Assembly (NCBI RefSeq): GCF_001305575.3
Contig: NZ_CP012373.2
Coordinates: forward strand, 2,108,001-2,172,000
Direction: 5' to 3'
Length of the DNA stretch: 64,000 nt
DNA from: Beggiatoa leptomitoformis
Lineage (GTDB): Bacteria; Pseudomonadota; Gammaproteobacteria; Beggiatoales; Beggiatoaceae
The position numbers and the translations under genes were made by a program. The notes under the pieces are model-generated. The model searched no databases, had not been told where the DNA came from, and saw nothing but the letters and a program-made list of their open reading frames with translations. Position 1 is the stretch's first letter. The number at the start of each line of letters is the position of its first letter. Shown here piece by piece: positions 8,178-17,897 of this stretch.

Positions 8178-8879
8178 ATGTCCAGCATTGCCGATACATT
8201 AACCCATGTTCGCCAACAAATTTTAATGGCAGAACGCCAATTTAATCGCCCCGCTAACAGCGTACAACTGCTTGCGGTGAGTAAAATGCAACCTAAAACA
8301 GCCATTATTAATGCTATTAAAGCAGGGCAAACTTGTTTTGGGGAAAATTATGTACAAGAAGCCGTTGAAAAAATTCAAGCCTTACGCGTAGATTATCCAC
8401 AAGTAGAATGGCATTTTATCGGCGCATTACAAACCAATAAAACCCGTGTGATTGCAACCCATTTTCATTGGGTACATACCTTAGATAATCTAAAACAGGC
8501 CAAACGCTTAAGCGAGCAAAGACCGCAAATACTGCCACCGCTACAAGTGTGTATTCAGGTTAATATCAGTGCTGAGCCGCAAAAAGCAGGCGTAAGTGTG
8601 GCAGATGTTCCCGCGTTAGCCTTAGCAATTCAGACCTTGCCGAATATAAAATTGCGCGGTTTAATGGCAATTCCTGCACCTGCTGCCGACTTTACAACCC
8701 AATGCCAACCCTTTCATTTATTGAATGAAATGTTACAACAATTACAAGCACAAGGCTTGTCTTTAGATACGCTATCAATGGGAATGACAGATGATATGCA
8801 AGCCGCGATTGCACAAGGGGCGACTATCGTCCGCATTGGTACGGCTATTTTTGGGGCGCGTTCTGCAAAAACTGAATAA
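8178..8879 (+). CDS. yggS: YggS/PLPBP-type pyridoxal phosphate homeostasis protein
   Basis: 233 residues forming a single alanine-racemase-like TIM barrel without the second domain. The PLP lysine is Lys36 in AVSKMQP, the same position as in E. coli YggS. Further family motifs are FGENYVQEA, WHFIGALQTNK, and the C-terminal LSMGMTDDM and VRIGTAIFG. The protein binds PLP, has no known catalysis and buffers the vitamin B6 pool, with effects on amino-acid and keto-acid balance. It stands 15 bases ahead of a CoA-binding protein, probably in one transcript. In many proteobacteria yggS sits beside pilT and proC, which are absent here. Confidence 0.93.
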   Translation: MSSIADTLTHVRQQILMAERQFNRPANSVQLLAVSKMQPKTAIINAIKAGQTCFGENYVQEAVEKIQALRVDYPQVEWHFIGALQTNKTRVIATHFHWVHTLDNLKQAKRLSEQRPQILPPLQVCIQVNISAEPQKAGVSVADVPALALAIQTLPNIKLRGLMAIPAPAADFTTQCQPFHLLNEMLQQLQAQGLSLDTLSMGMTDDMQAAIAQGATIVRIGTAIFGARSAKTE

Positions 8880-8894
8880 ATAAGGGGAGATAAT

Positions 8895-9365
8895 ATGGAT
8901 GATGTCCAAAGTTTACGCCGTATTTTAAAAGCCTATAAAACGGTTGCTATTGTTGGGTTGTCTAATAATTGGTATAGACCCAGTTACTTTGCTGCAAAAT
9001 ATCTGCAAAAACAGGGTTATCAGGTAATTCCTGTTAATCCTATTTATACAGAAGTTTTGGGCGAAATCTGTTACCCTGATTTACAATCTATTCCCTACCC
9101 TATTGATATTGTAGATTGTTTCCGTAAAGCAGAAGAAATTCCCGCCCTCACTGAGCAGGCTATCGCCATTGGTGCAAAAGTCTTGTGGATGCAATTAGGA
9201 ATTATTGATGAGGTTTCTGCTGCAAAAGCACGGAATGCGGGTTTAGACGTGGTAATGAATCGTTGCATGAAAATTGAGTATGCCCGTTTATTTGGCGGTT
9301 TAAATTTTATGGGTGTGAATACTAAAGTGATTTCAGCAAAACGTCCGTTGTGGTTGCCTTATTGA
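8895..9365 (+). CDS. CoA-binding Rossmann-fold protein (YccU type)
   Basis: 156 residues covering one CoA-binding domain of the succinyl-CoA synthetase alpha type (AIVGLSNNWYRPS, GYQVIPVNP, VDCFRKAEEIP, LWMQLGIIDE, MNRCMKIEYARL). These stand-alone proteins bind CoA; their cellular role is poorly defined. A GGGGAG ribosome site lies before ATG and the gene follows yggS by 15 bases, which suggests cotranscription. Confidence 0.87.
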   Translation: MDDVQSLRRILKAYKTVAIVGLSNNWYRPSYFAAKYLQKQGYQVIPVNPIYTEVLGEICYPDLQSIPYPIDIVDCFRKAEEIPALTEQAIAIGAKVLWMQLGIIDEVSAAKARNAGLDVVMNRCMKIEYARLFGGLNFMGVNTKVISAKRPLWLPY

Positions 9366-9444
9366 ATTCTTTTGCTTTAAACGCGGTTATCCGTTTTTCT
9401 CGCCTATAAAACGAAAGACTGTTTAAATCACAATTTACAGAACT

Positions 9445-9504
9445 ACCAGAATTTTTGGGATTAAAAAGCGAAAAATTAATACTTCTGTCTCCGTCAATTC
9501 TGGT
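9445..9504. repeat. Intergenic inverted repeat
   Basis: ACCAGAATT (9445-9453) and AATTCTGGT (9496-9504), with an outer GTTTAAA/TTTAAAC pair at 9421-9427 and 9504-9510. It lies between two convergent genes, so a shared terminator role is possible, but no T run follows. Confidence 0.45.
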
Positions 9505-9583
9505 TTAAACATATAGCGACATTGTTGTTTTAAGTAGTATTATTCAGCAATAATCTTTTTTTAAATAACAAGTCCGACTTATT

Positions 9584-11104
9584 TTATAACAAGATATCTA
9601 CCAACGTTTTACTCTGTAACAAGTAAGTTGCCATATCCCCTTTCCCTTTTATCGCAATTGTGCCACGCGATTGAAATTGATACTTATCTTTCAAACGCAA
9701 ATAAGTGCTTTCTGTCACTTGAATGGTATTGACTAATCCATGTGATTCCATACGGCTGGCTGTATTGACCGTATCGCCCCATAAGTCATAAATAAATTTT
9801 TTCACACCAATAACACCCGCAACCACAGGCCCTGTATTGATACCGATGCGAATACTTAATGGTGTGCCTTGTCGTCCGCTAAACGTTTGCACATCACGCA
9901 ACATGTCTAATGCCATATTGGCAACAGCTTCAACATGTTCGTCACTAGGCACAGGTAAGCCACCAACGACCATATAGGCATCGCCAATCGTTTTGATTTT
10001 TTCTAGCCCGTGGTGTTCTGCTAAGTGGTCAAAGGTAGTAAAAAGTTGGTTAAGCAACTCTACCATTTCTGCGGGAGGCGTTTGTGCAGATAGTTGGGTA
10101 AAACCAACAATATCCGCAAATAAAACCGTTGCTTCGGGAAAGCTTTCAGCAATCGGATAAACACCTTGTTTAAGTTGGGTTGCAATTGGAATAGGTAGAA
10201 TATTTAGGAGCAGTTTTTCTGCTTGTGTATTGGCTTCACACAATTCATTGACAACCGTGGTTAATTGTTTTTCACGGTCTTTAATGTCACTAACTTGTTC
10301 AACAAGACGTTTTGCCATGTTGTTGAAGGTTCGCATTACGTCACCCAGTTCGTCACAGCGTTGTGTGCGGAGTAGCTTGATATTGGGTGCATCATTTGTC
10401 ACTTCGCTAATACTGGTTAGCGCGGTACGCAGTTGTAAAATAGGGTTAATAACGAGGATAGCTAACACAAAAAGCATAGAAACCGTCACAAATAAGCAGA
10501 TAATCACTACTAACCCTGCAATACGCCACACAAATCCTTCTACTTCTTCGTTGACTTTTTGGGCAGAAATACGCAGAACAAGGATAATACTACCCAATGA
10601 TTGGCAAGGCATGGCGTGGACGTTAGGAATGTAACGACAATGTTGTTCGGCAAGGGCTTTAGCAAGGGAGTCGTGACGACTATTGGGTTGAACAGGGAGA
10701 GCAACATCGTAACGGGTGTTATCAACAGTCCGTTGGCGATAGGGTTCTATGATATTGTTGATTGTATTGAATGCTAATTGTGGTTGCTCACCAAATTGGC
10801 TTAATTGTTTGCCTGTTTGATTATAAAGCGTCCCGCCTAAAATGGGGAAATCGGGGGCTAACATTTGGGCTTTTTCTAGGATTTCTGCCGCGCTGGTATG
10901 TGCTTCACTAAAACGTGCAACCGCATCTAATGTTGCAATGCTGACTTGTTCTAACTGGTTCATCACTTCATATTCACGACGCACCGTAGAGGGCCATAAA
11001 ATAATTATTTCAATAATAACAATACTAACAAATACCCAGAGAGCTATACGGGAAGACAGTCGCGCGCGCAACAAGTTTAAGAAATTGAGTAAAAGACGTG
11101 GCAT
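9584..11104 (-). CDS. Membrane-bound class III adenylate cyclase with HAMP domain
   Basis: 506 residues: a membrane helix at about 20-38, a periplasmic sensor to about 180, a second helix (about 185-215), a HAMP domain, a coiled coil, then a class III cyclase domain (about 320-490). Both metal-binding aspartates are visible (LFADIVGFT and KTIGDAYMVVGG). The purine-selecting residues fit ATP (Lys in EKIKTIGDAY, Asp in LWGDTVNTA), so cAMP is the expected product, triggered by an extracytoplasmic signal. The PilZ gene just upstream on the same strand may be cotranscribed. It could link cAMP and c-di-GMP signalling. Confidence 0.9.
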   Translation of the reverse strand: MPRLLLNFLNLLRARLSSRIALWVFVSIVIIEIIILWPSTVRREYEVMNQLEQVSIATLDAVARFSEAHTSAAEILEKAQMLAPDFPILGGTLYNQTGKQLSQFGEQPQLAFNTINNIIEPYRQRTVDNTRYDVALPVQPNSRHDSLAKALAEQHCRYIPNVHAMPCQSLGSIILVLRISAQKVNEEVEGFVWRIAGLVVIICLFVTVSMLFVLAILVINPILQLRTALTSISEVTNDAPNIKLLRTQRCDELGDVMRTFNNMAKRLVEQVSDIKDREKQLTTVVNELCEANTQAEKLLLNILPIPIATQLKQGVYPIAESFPEATVLFADIVGFTQLSAQTPPAEMVELLNQLFTTFDHLAEHHGLEKIKTIGDAYMVVGGLPVPSDEHVEAVANMALDMLRDVQTFSGRQGTPLSIRIGINTGPVVAGVIGVKKFIYDLWGDTVNTASRMESHGLVNTIQVTESTYLRLKDKYQFQSRGTIAIKGKGDMATYLLQSKTLVDILL

Positions 11105-11169
11105 AGGAATATTGCCTGAGTGGCTGTTGCGTGATGCTGAAAAGCAAAGTTTATTACCTGTTATGTGTG

Positions 11170-11514
11170 TTAATCATTAAAACCCAAGACTTCACTAACG
11201 TCATCAATAAGATACAAGTCATCAGGTTCTATTGTCACAAAGTGACAGCCAACTAATTGTAATTTAGGATTAATATCGGGTTTTTCCCAGCGAACTTCTA
11301 CTGTTACATCGAGAAAAGGTTTGGAGATGTTTTCATCTTCAGGGAGCTTGATTCGTATGTGATAAATGCCGTGCATGGTGAGGGGCTTATCTGTAATAAT
11401 CAAAATACCCTCTTTAGAAATATCGCCTAAATGCCCTATTAGTTCTTGAGTCGCTAAATTTACAATGTCTAAATATAAAAATAGATGCCGCCGATTAGGA
11501 TGTGTACTATGCAT
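11170..11514 (-). CDS. Small PilZ-domain protein
   Basis: 114 residues made of one PilZ beta-barrel. The second c-di-GMP motif is intact (GDISKEG). The first motif is degenerate: RRHLF near residue 8 lacks the second arginine of RxxxR. It may bind c-di-GMP weakly or be a non-binding adaptor. It lies 65 bases upstream of the adenylate cyclase in the same direction and shares sequence features with the PilZ protein at 19683, including the GD-IS-x-x-G-x-L-x-I core. Confidence 0.8.
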   Translation of the reverse strand: MHSTHPNRRHLFLYLDIVNLATQELIGHLGDISKEGILIITDKPLTMHGIYHIRIKLPEDENISKPFLDVTVEVRWEKPDINPKLQLVGCHFVTIEPDDLYLIDDVSEVLGFND

Positions 11515-11546
11515 AACATACCTTCAATGCTTATTTTATAAAGAAA

Positions 11547-12938
11547 TTAAGGAAAAAACTTTTTCTCTGCACGTTCAAAACCACCCAATAATTTAATAAT
11601 TTCTTTTGCATCCGTTTCTGCTTGTTTGCGCGCATCGGAAACAGTTTCACCTGTTAGATTAGAAACTTCTCCCCAACAGGCAAAAGCGAGTTCTAAAACA
11701 GTTTGTCCTTTGGGGGAACGTTGCGTTAAATCCGCGCCTTTTTCTAATAGTAATTTTACATTGTGCAAGGAATAAGCCGCAATTGCTGCAAAAATAGGCG
11801 TGTAACCTTCTTCATCGGGTAGATTAATATCCACCCCTTGGTCTAATAAAGCACGTAAAACGGTATCATTTTTTGTGCAAGAAGCCGCATGAAACAAGAC
11901 ACGTGAACGGCGCACGCCCGTCCCTTTCTTCAGCAGATAGTCTGCCATGCGTGCATCACCATTGCGCGCCGCTAACCCTAATGGCATTAAACCTTTAGCA
12001 TTTTTTGCCTCAATATTTGCGCCATGTTGAATGAGTAATTCCATGAGTAAAAAATAATCGTTATTTACCGCTAGATGTAACGCTGTTTGTGTTTCTACAT
12101 CAGTAGTTAGTGCATTTACATCAACGCCAGATTGTATCAACAAGAGTGCGACATCACGCAAACGGCTTTCTTTCATATCCCTTTCTTGATTCACTGCTCG
12201 ATAAGCAACGAGATAATGTAAGGCGTTATATCCCGGCTCTTGGTCAGTCACATTAGGATTTGCGCCTTTATTCAGTAGCAACTGGATGGTTTTTAAGTCT
12301 TTTGTGTATTTACTGACTAACAATAAGGGGGTGCGTGCTTGATTAACAATATTTTTATCTTCGTTGTCTTTGGGCTGTTCCGTCAGTTTATTGACATCAT
12401 CACCTGCACCTAACAACACATCAACCAGTTCAAACAAGCCCAATTTAGCTGCTGTATGAATCGGAAACTCGCCATTTGCATTAGTAATATTTAAATCTGC
12501 ATGATGGGCAAGTAGTAAACGTACAACTTCACGCCGTCTTTTACGATATTCTAAAAATTGCTCGGGGGTTTTATTCGCAATTTCACGCACATCCCCTTCA
12601 ATGGCAAAATGTAATGGACTTTGTTCTTTACAAATAGCATCCACATCAGCCCCTTGTTCTAGCAAATACTTCACTAATTCAACACGTGCTGTTGATACCG
12701 CATCGTGTAACAGGGTTTTATCTTCCCAATTTCTACAAAAAACGTAATTTTTATTAAATTGGAGATAGGCCTGAATTTTTGCTAAATCGCCCTGCCTAAC
12801 CGCATGGAGTGCGTTAATAAATACATAATTAGGAGGGCTATCTAATGCTTCGGGGGAAAACTCGTGAACCTCTTCAGTTATCTCTATATCATCATTATTT
12901 TTTGTTACTAAATTTTTTATTTTTTTTAGAAAACTCAT
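11547..12938 (-). CDS. Ankyrin-repeat protein
   Basis: 463 residues. The start is ATG at 12938, since GGAGG lies 8 bases upstream; an in-frame TTG at 12953 would put that site inside the gene. After a charged 30-residue N-terminus follow about nine to ten ankyrin repeats (for example KTLLHDAVSTARVELVKYLLEQGADVD and QTALHLAVNNDYFLLMELLIQHGANIE), with longer insertions between some. There is no signal peptide, so it is probably cytoplasmic and protein-binding. The target is unknown. Intergenic spacing to the PilZ gene is 32 bases, so the three genes to 9584 may form one unit. Confidence 0.9.
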   Translation of the reverse strand: MSFLKKIKNLVTKNNDDIEITEEVHEFSPEALDSPPNYVFINALHAVRQGDLAKIQAYLQFNKNYVFCRNWEDKTLLHDAVSTARVELVKYLLEQGADVDAICKEQSPLHFAIEGDVREIANKTPEQFLEYRKRRREVVRLLLAHHADLNITNANGEFPIHTAAKLGLFELVDVLLGAGDDVNKLTEQPKDNEDKNIVNQARTPLLLVSKYTKDLKTIQLLLNKGANPNVTDQEPGYNALHYLVAYRAVNQERDMKESRLRDVALLLIQSGVDVNALTTDVETQTALHLAVNNDYFLLMELLIQHGANIEAKNAKGLMPLGLAARNGDARMADYLLKKGTGVRRSRVLFHAASCTKNDTVLRALLDQGVDINLPDEEGYTPIFAAIAAYSLHNVKLLLEKGADLTQRSPKGQTVLELAFACWGEVSNLTGETVSDARKQAETDAKEIIKLLGGFERAEKKFFP

Positions 12939-13204
12939 ACTATTATCCTCCAAAAAACTAAATTTAATATAACACGTTATCGCTTTATTATGACGTGATA
13001 ATTACGCTTCAAAATGTTTATTCTGATACAAATAGGTCATTAGACATATAAAATAATAGCAAATAGTTTGTTATAACGACTGACAACCGTGATGTCCGCT
13101 ATTTCCAGATATGAACAGTTTTTGCATTGTTACACCAGAGAGACATTTTTTAACGAAACAGTATAACTTTATTAACTACATAACAACAATGTTGGGAGTT
13201 ACCC

Positions 13205-14401
13205 ATGCTACGCACCAGATTAACTATTTTATATCAACTGGTTATAAAGGGGGGAGTACTGCTTTTTTGCCTGTTTGGACCAACAAACATTCATGCAACA
13301 CCCACAACGCTAGACCCACACCAATTATCCACAGCAATTTGTGGGGCTTGTCATCAAGATATTTTTGCACAATGGCAAAGCTCTATGCACGCCCAAAGTA
13401 CGGCATTGAGTGACCCTGTACATGGGGGGATTTATAAAGAAGTTGTCGGTAGCCCAACGACGGAAGGGATTACTTTAAAAGGCGCGTATCCTGTTTGTTT
13501 AAACTGTCACGCGCCCAATGCGGCACTTGTCACCAAAACAAAACTTGATGATGCCAACTATCACGAAGGCGTGAGCTGCGTCACCTGCCACACCGCCAAA
13601 CACTTTAAAGGCATTTTTGACGACAAAGGCGCGGTTTTATTTGGCATACAAACCTATTTATTATCCAACACCCATTTACAAAGCCCTTCAGGGCGTTACC
13701 TTGCACCCGAGCTAGATGCAACCCATCCATTCCCAATGGAACCCAATCAAACGATGCTACGAACCAGCCAAGTCTGTGTTGGGTGTCATAGTCAATTTCA
13801 TGTACTAGCGAGTGAACCCAATACGCAACCAACGCCTACCTGTCAATCTTGTCACATGCCAAAAATCAACGAATCAACTCACCATGCGATTGCAGGCGGA
13901 CATAGTGAAGTTATGATTAAACGTGCGGTTATCGTGACCTTAGAAACGCAAGCAGAGGGAAAAACGTTAAAAACACAAGTGCATTTGCAAAACATTCTGC
14001 CACATTATTTTCCTGACGGCTCACCCTTACGCAATGCCTATTTAAAACTCACGGCATACAGCAAAGAAGGTCAATTAGTTTGGCATAATTTCCAATCTTT
14101 TCCACCTGTTGATACCGACGACCCACAAGCCTTTTTATCCTTAATTGTGGTGAATGAAACAGGTGACGTGCAACCTATTTTGCCGCATCAAATTACAGAG
14201 AAGGATATCAGAAGTGATACCCGTTTACGTCCTTACGAAAAACGGACACTACGTTATGAAATAACGGCTGATAACATCACCGTCATTCGTGCGGAGTTAA
14301 TTTATAACTTATTACCCTATGATGTTATTAATAAGTTTACAGAACTAACAGGTGATTTAACAAACCCTGTTGTGGCAGGAATGGCAGAAATACGGTTTTA
14401 A
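13205..14401 (+). CDS. Periplasmic pentaheme c-type cytochrome (c-554/HAO-related)
   Basis: 398 residues. A signal peptide ends near THIHA. The first 230 residues hold five CxxCH heme motifs (CGACH, CLNCH, CVTCH, CVGCH, CQSCH) with several isolated histidines as distal ligands (SMHAQ, HHAIAGGH). The order resembles the cytochrome c-554 / multiheme family. The C-terminal 160 residues are beta-rich, heme-free and probably an Ig-like domain. A role in periplasmic electron transfer, for example in nitrogen or sulfur metabolism, is likely but the partner is unknown. A GGGAG site precedes ATG. It is a single gene ending at a strong terminator. Confidence 0.87.
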   Translation: MLRTRLTILYQLVIKGGVLLFCLFGPTNIHATPTTLDPHQLSTAICGACHQDIFAQWQSSMHAQSTALSDPVHGGIYKEVVGSPTTEGITLKGAYPVCLNCHAPNAALVTKTKLDDANYHEGVSCVTCHTAKHFKGIFDDKGAVLFGIQTYLLSNTHLQSPSGRYLAPELDATHPFPMEPNQTMLRTSQVCVGCHSQFHVLASEPNTQPTPTCQSCHMPKINESTHHAIAGGHSEVMIKRAVIVTLETQAEGKTLKTQVHLQNILPHYFPDGSPLRNAYLKLTAYSKEGQLVWHNFQSFPPVDTDDPQAFLSLIVVNETGDVQPILPHQITEKDIRSDTRLRPYEKRTLRYEITADNITVIRAELIYNLLPYDVINKFTELTGDLTNPVVAGMAEIRF

Positions 14402-14480
14402 ACGGATTTGATTGGCGAAATGCCAACATGATTTACCCTGTTTTTTTAGGCTTCTTGCAATAGTATGAAATAGGTGAATA

Positions 14481-14520
14481 ACGGATAACATCGCTTGAAA
14501 CGGTGGTATCCGTTTTTTTT
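14481..14520 (+). terminator. Rho-independent terminator of the ACGGATA repeat family
   Basis: Stem of 13 pairs with one mismatch (ACGGATA...TATCCGT outside, CATCG/CGGTG inside), CTTGAAA loop, then eight T. It ends the multiheme cytochrome transcript. Related hairpins occur at 17845, 36903 and 51210. Confidence 0.88.
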
Positions 14521-14750
14521 TGCAAAAATTCTGGCATTTTTATTTTTAAAACAATATATTAGATAATAAATATCACATTGTGCACGCTATTCTAAGTAAA
14601 TTTTTAAAAAATAGAAAGATAGCATCATTACTTATATTTTACCGTTTACATAACACTCATAATGAAAACGGTTTGTAAGCCTTATAAACCGTGCTGTTCC
14701 ATTCTTTATTACTCTCTCTTAATAACACAATACCTAAAGGAAAAATTATC

Positions 14751-17700
14751 ATGCCTATCACCTTGCCCAATACGGGCATTAGTGGGTTGGTAATCATGGC
14801 TTTATTGACATCTGCCGAATTATTCGCCGCAACGCCTAATGAACTAGCGCGTAGCTTATCTGAAACCCGTGCCACACTCGCCCGAACAACACGTGCAGCA
14901 CCGTATGCACCCACAGAAACACCGCTAAAATACTCACCACTATACAGCCCGCTACGCTCAAGTAACCCCATTAATATTCAATGGAATAAAAATGGTACGC
15001 CCCGAGAAATTAAAGGCGGTATCTTACAAACGGCCAACACGATTTCTGCAAATAGTTTACAAACACGGAGCGGAAAAACCACACAAAACGAAACAACCGC
15101 ACGGGATTTTTTACGGATTAACCGTTTTCTATTAAAAATTCAAAACCCCGACCAAGAGTTTGCATTACACCAAGTACAATACGACACACTCAACAGTAAT
15201 ACCCGCTTACGCTTTACCCAACAATACGCAGGGTTAGAAGTGTGGCCCGCAGAGATTGGTGTACGCCTTGATGCACAAGGTAACGTAGTGATGATGAATG
15301 GTATTTATGCAGCAACACCACGTCATCCGCTCAATGTCACCCCGCAAATAAGCGCGGAACAAGCACGTAATCAGGTGATGTCTAGCTATCCTGTTGATAC
15401 ACAAGCGACACAGCCCGTGTTGATTATTTACGCAACCGTTGACCAAGAACCGCGTCTTGCTTGGCGTTTTCAAGTACTAGCCCGGTTAGACCAACGAATA
15501 ATGGTAGTAGTTGATGCACTGAGTGCTAAGGTATTAGCTGAATTTAATCAAATTCATGGTGCAGCCGTAACAGGTTCTGGGCAAGACTTAACAGGACAAG
15601 TACGCACGATTAATGTATTCGAAAAGGAGGGGCGTTATGTGCTTAATGACACCAGCAAGCCCATGTTTGCCCAATATGGTTTAACTGAACCCGACGTTAA
15701 TTTAGGAACAATCCTTATTTATGACGCGCAACATGCGGATGCTGAAATTGTTCAACCAAGCATACTATCTTCTACAACCAATAATAACTTTTTAGCTGAT
15801 GGTGTTAGTGCGGCTTACAATATCTCTGAAGTCTATGATTATTTTCTACAAAAGCAGGAACGGAATTCAATTAATGGTCAAGGCGGTTCAATTATCGGTA
15901 TCGTGCGCGTAGGTGAAAACTACGATAACGCCTTTTGGAATGGGAGTGCGATGTATTTTGGTGATGCGAGACCTTACGCTGCCTCATCAGATGTAGTAGG
16001 TCACGAATTAACCCACGGAGTTGTTGAATATAGTGCGGGCTTGGTTTATGAAGGTCAATCGGGTGCATTAAACGAAGCCTTTGCTGATATTTTCGGCGAA
16101 ATGACACAAACGCGCACGCAAGGACAACCCGATTGGATTATAGGCGGGCAAGAGCTGGGAGTAACCATTCGCAGCTTCACCAATCCTGAAGCTTATGACC
16201 AACCGTCAACGATGAGTAGCTATCAAACACTACCCAATACAGAAGATGGGGATAATGGTGGTGTGCATATTAACAGTGGCATTATTAACCATGCGTTTTA
16301 CCTGTTAAGTGTCGGGCTTAATGATGCTATTGGGACGGAAGCTGCTGCTAAGATTTTCTATCGCGCGCTCACTCAATACTTAACCCGTAATTCACAATTT
16401 ACAGATGCCCGTCTTGCGGCAATAAACGCGGCTCATGACTTATATGGTCAAAATGCTATTGAAGCACAAAAAGTTGCTGAGGCTTTTGATGCCGTTGGTT
16501 TGCTTGCAGACAACCCCACAACCCCTTCACCCACATCATTTAACCCTGTAAGCGAAGCTCCAGATGCCTTGTTATCGGCTTGTTTAACCAGCACTGGGGA
16601 CACAAAATTATGTCGCTATGACACCAATCTTGGAGATACCGAACCCGTTATTTTATCCACATCAAGTATTAAACCATTAAAACGGGTTAGTATTCAAGGT
16701 GATGGAAGCATGGCGGTTTTTATTAACGCAAATGACGACCTTTGCTTTATAGAAATTAATAATGGTCAAGAAGCCTGTGCAGGATTTGACGATGTTCATT
16801 CAGTTACCATGTCACCCGATGGCAATCGTTACGCCTTAACGTTTTATGACAATAATTACAGGATAACCAATCAAATAGTTGTCATTGATTTAACCACGAA
16901 TGAAGCAAATAAAATCTTTACCATTAAAGCCCCTGCACTTGACGGCTCTGAACCAACGGATACCATTTCAGGCGTGGATACGCTGGTATTCAGTTCAGAC
17001 AGTAAAACTATCCTATTTGATGCACAAAATCTAATACGGACAGCAGAAGGTGAAACGATTGGTTTATGGGGAATTTACTCGCTAAATATCAATTCGAGCA
17101 AAGTACTCAGCGTGGTTAAACCCACAAATGGTCAAGATATTGGTTTTCCTCATTTAAGTAAAACCAGCGATAACTTTATCACCTACGATATTTACAACAC
17201 CGCAACAGATAAACTCCAAGTTCACACCCTAAACCTAAACAATGGAAAAGATGGTTTAATCGCTGAATATGTTGGCAGCTATAGTTTTCCTACCTACAAT
17301 GGCGACGACAGCAGCATTGTTTACATGATGCCAGATGAAAATGCCCTATTCGGCTCTTTAGGCTATCAACTCATCACACAACACATTGCAACCGACCGAC
17401 TAACGCCACAAGGTGAGCCACAAAGCTGGCTAAACAATACAGGAACACCCAACTTATACCGTCAAGGGACTTTCGTTGGACAACTGCCTGTTGCTGCTTA
17501 CTTTGACTTACAAACAAGCGTTTTACGTGCATGGGTTACTTATGCAGACCAACTGATTCAAGGGGATATGAAACTTGTTGAAATAGATAGCAACGGTTTC
17601 TGGTTTCAACTATTGAATGCACAACCAACAGGCACTGTATCTGAAGGCGTGACAGGAACACTCACCAACGACATACTTTCCATACCGCGTGCATCGATTA

Positions 17701-17810
17701 CGAATGCCGATGGCAACACCAGCTATTGGAATATAACACTACAACTGCATATAAAAGATGGAAATATCTACTTTTACATGCCAAACGACAGTATGCAAGC
17801 AACTGAATAA
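14751..17810 (+). CDS. Secreted thermolysin-type (M4) metalloprotease with beta-propeller-like C-terminus
   Basis: 1019 residues from ATG 14751, which has AAAGGA upstream; the in-frame ATG at 14691 lacks one and would bury the signal peptide. Order: signal peptide cut near ELFA-AT, FTP/PepSY propeptide (about 90-255), then the M4 catalytic domain (about 290-600). Zinc motif HELTH is at 418-422, with the third ligand Glu442 in GALNEAFAD and the proton-donor region HINSGIINHAFY. A long C-terminal part (about 620-930) carries PD40/WD-like strands (SMAVFINANDDLCFIEI, SVTMSPDGNRYALTF). The final 80 residues form a beta domain. The protein is expected to be exported by the Sec and type II routes; the propeller may anchor it or bind substrate. 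It is followed by a hairpin and converges with pgi. Confidence 0.9.
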   Translation: MPITLPNTGISGLVIMALLTSAELFAATPNELARSLSETRATLARTTRAAPYAPTETPLKYSPLYSPLRSSNPINIQWNKNGTPREIKGGILQTANTISANSLQTRSGKTTQNETTARDFLRINRFLLKIQNPDQEFALHQVQYDTLNSNTRLRFTQQYAGLEVWPAEIGVRLDAQGNVVMMNGIYAATPRHPLNVTPQISAEQARNQVMSSYPVDTQATQPVLIIYATVDQEPRLAWRFQVLARLDQRIMVVVDALSAKVLAEFNQIHGAAVTGSGQDLTGQVRTINVFEKEGRYVLNDTSKPMFAQYGLTEPDVNLGTILIYDAQHADAEIVQPSILSSTTNNNFLADGVSAAYNISEVYDYFLQKQERNSINGQGGSIIGIVRVGENYDNAFWNGSAMYFGDARPYAASSDVVGHELTHGVVEYSAGLVYEGQSGALNEAFADIFGEMTQTRTQGQPDWIIGGQELGVTIRSFTNPEAYDQPSTMSSYQTLPNTEDGDNGGVHINSGIINHAFYLLSVGLNDAIGTEAAAKIFYRALTQYLTRNSQFTDARLAAINAAHDLYGQNAIEAQKVAEAFDAVGLLADNPTTPSPTSFNPVSEAPDALLSACLTSTGDTKLCRYDTNLGDTEPVILSTSSIKPLKRVSIQGDGSMAVFINANDDLCFIEINNGQEACAGFDDVHSVTMSPDGNRYALTFYDNNYRITNQIVVIDLTTNEANKIFTIKAPALDGSEPTDTISGVDTLVFSSDSKTILFDAQNLIRTAEGETIGLWGIYSLNINSSKVLSVVKPTNGQDIGFPHLSKTSDNFITYDIYNTATDKLQVHTLNLNNGKDGLIAEYVGSYSFPTYNGDDSSIVYMMPDENALFGSLGYQLITQHIATDRLTPQGEPQSWLNNTGTPNLYRQGTFVGQLPVAAYFDLQTSVLRAWVTYADQLIQGDMKLVEIDSNGFWFQLLNAQPTGTVSEGVTGTLTNDILSIPRASITNADGNTSYWNITLQLHIKDGNIYFYMPNDSMQATE

Positions 17811-17844
17811 CCCCGCTCCACTCCTAAAACATTAAAAAACAGCA

Positions 17845-17874
17845 CGGATACCACCGCTCTAAGCGGTGTTATCC
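17845..17874 (-). terminator. Terminator-like hairpin of the ACGGATA family, between convergent genes
   Basis: GGATA-C-CACCGCT paired with AGCGGTG-T-TATCC around a CTA loop. On the minus strand it is followed by GTGCTG and a run of six T, so it mainly terminates pgi; it also lies 35 bases after the protease stop. Confidence 0.78.
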
Positions 17875-17897
17875 ATTACATGCTGAGAACTAAAAAA

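Noticed and set aside
13111-13413. 100-codon frame overlapping the cytochrome start
   Set aside because: Out of frame with the well supported cytochrome gene, which has a signal peptide and heme motifs.
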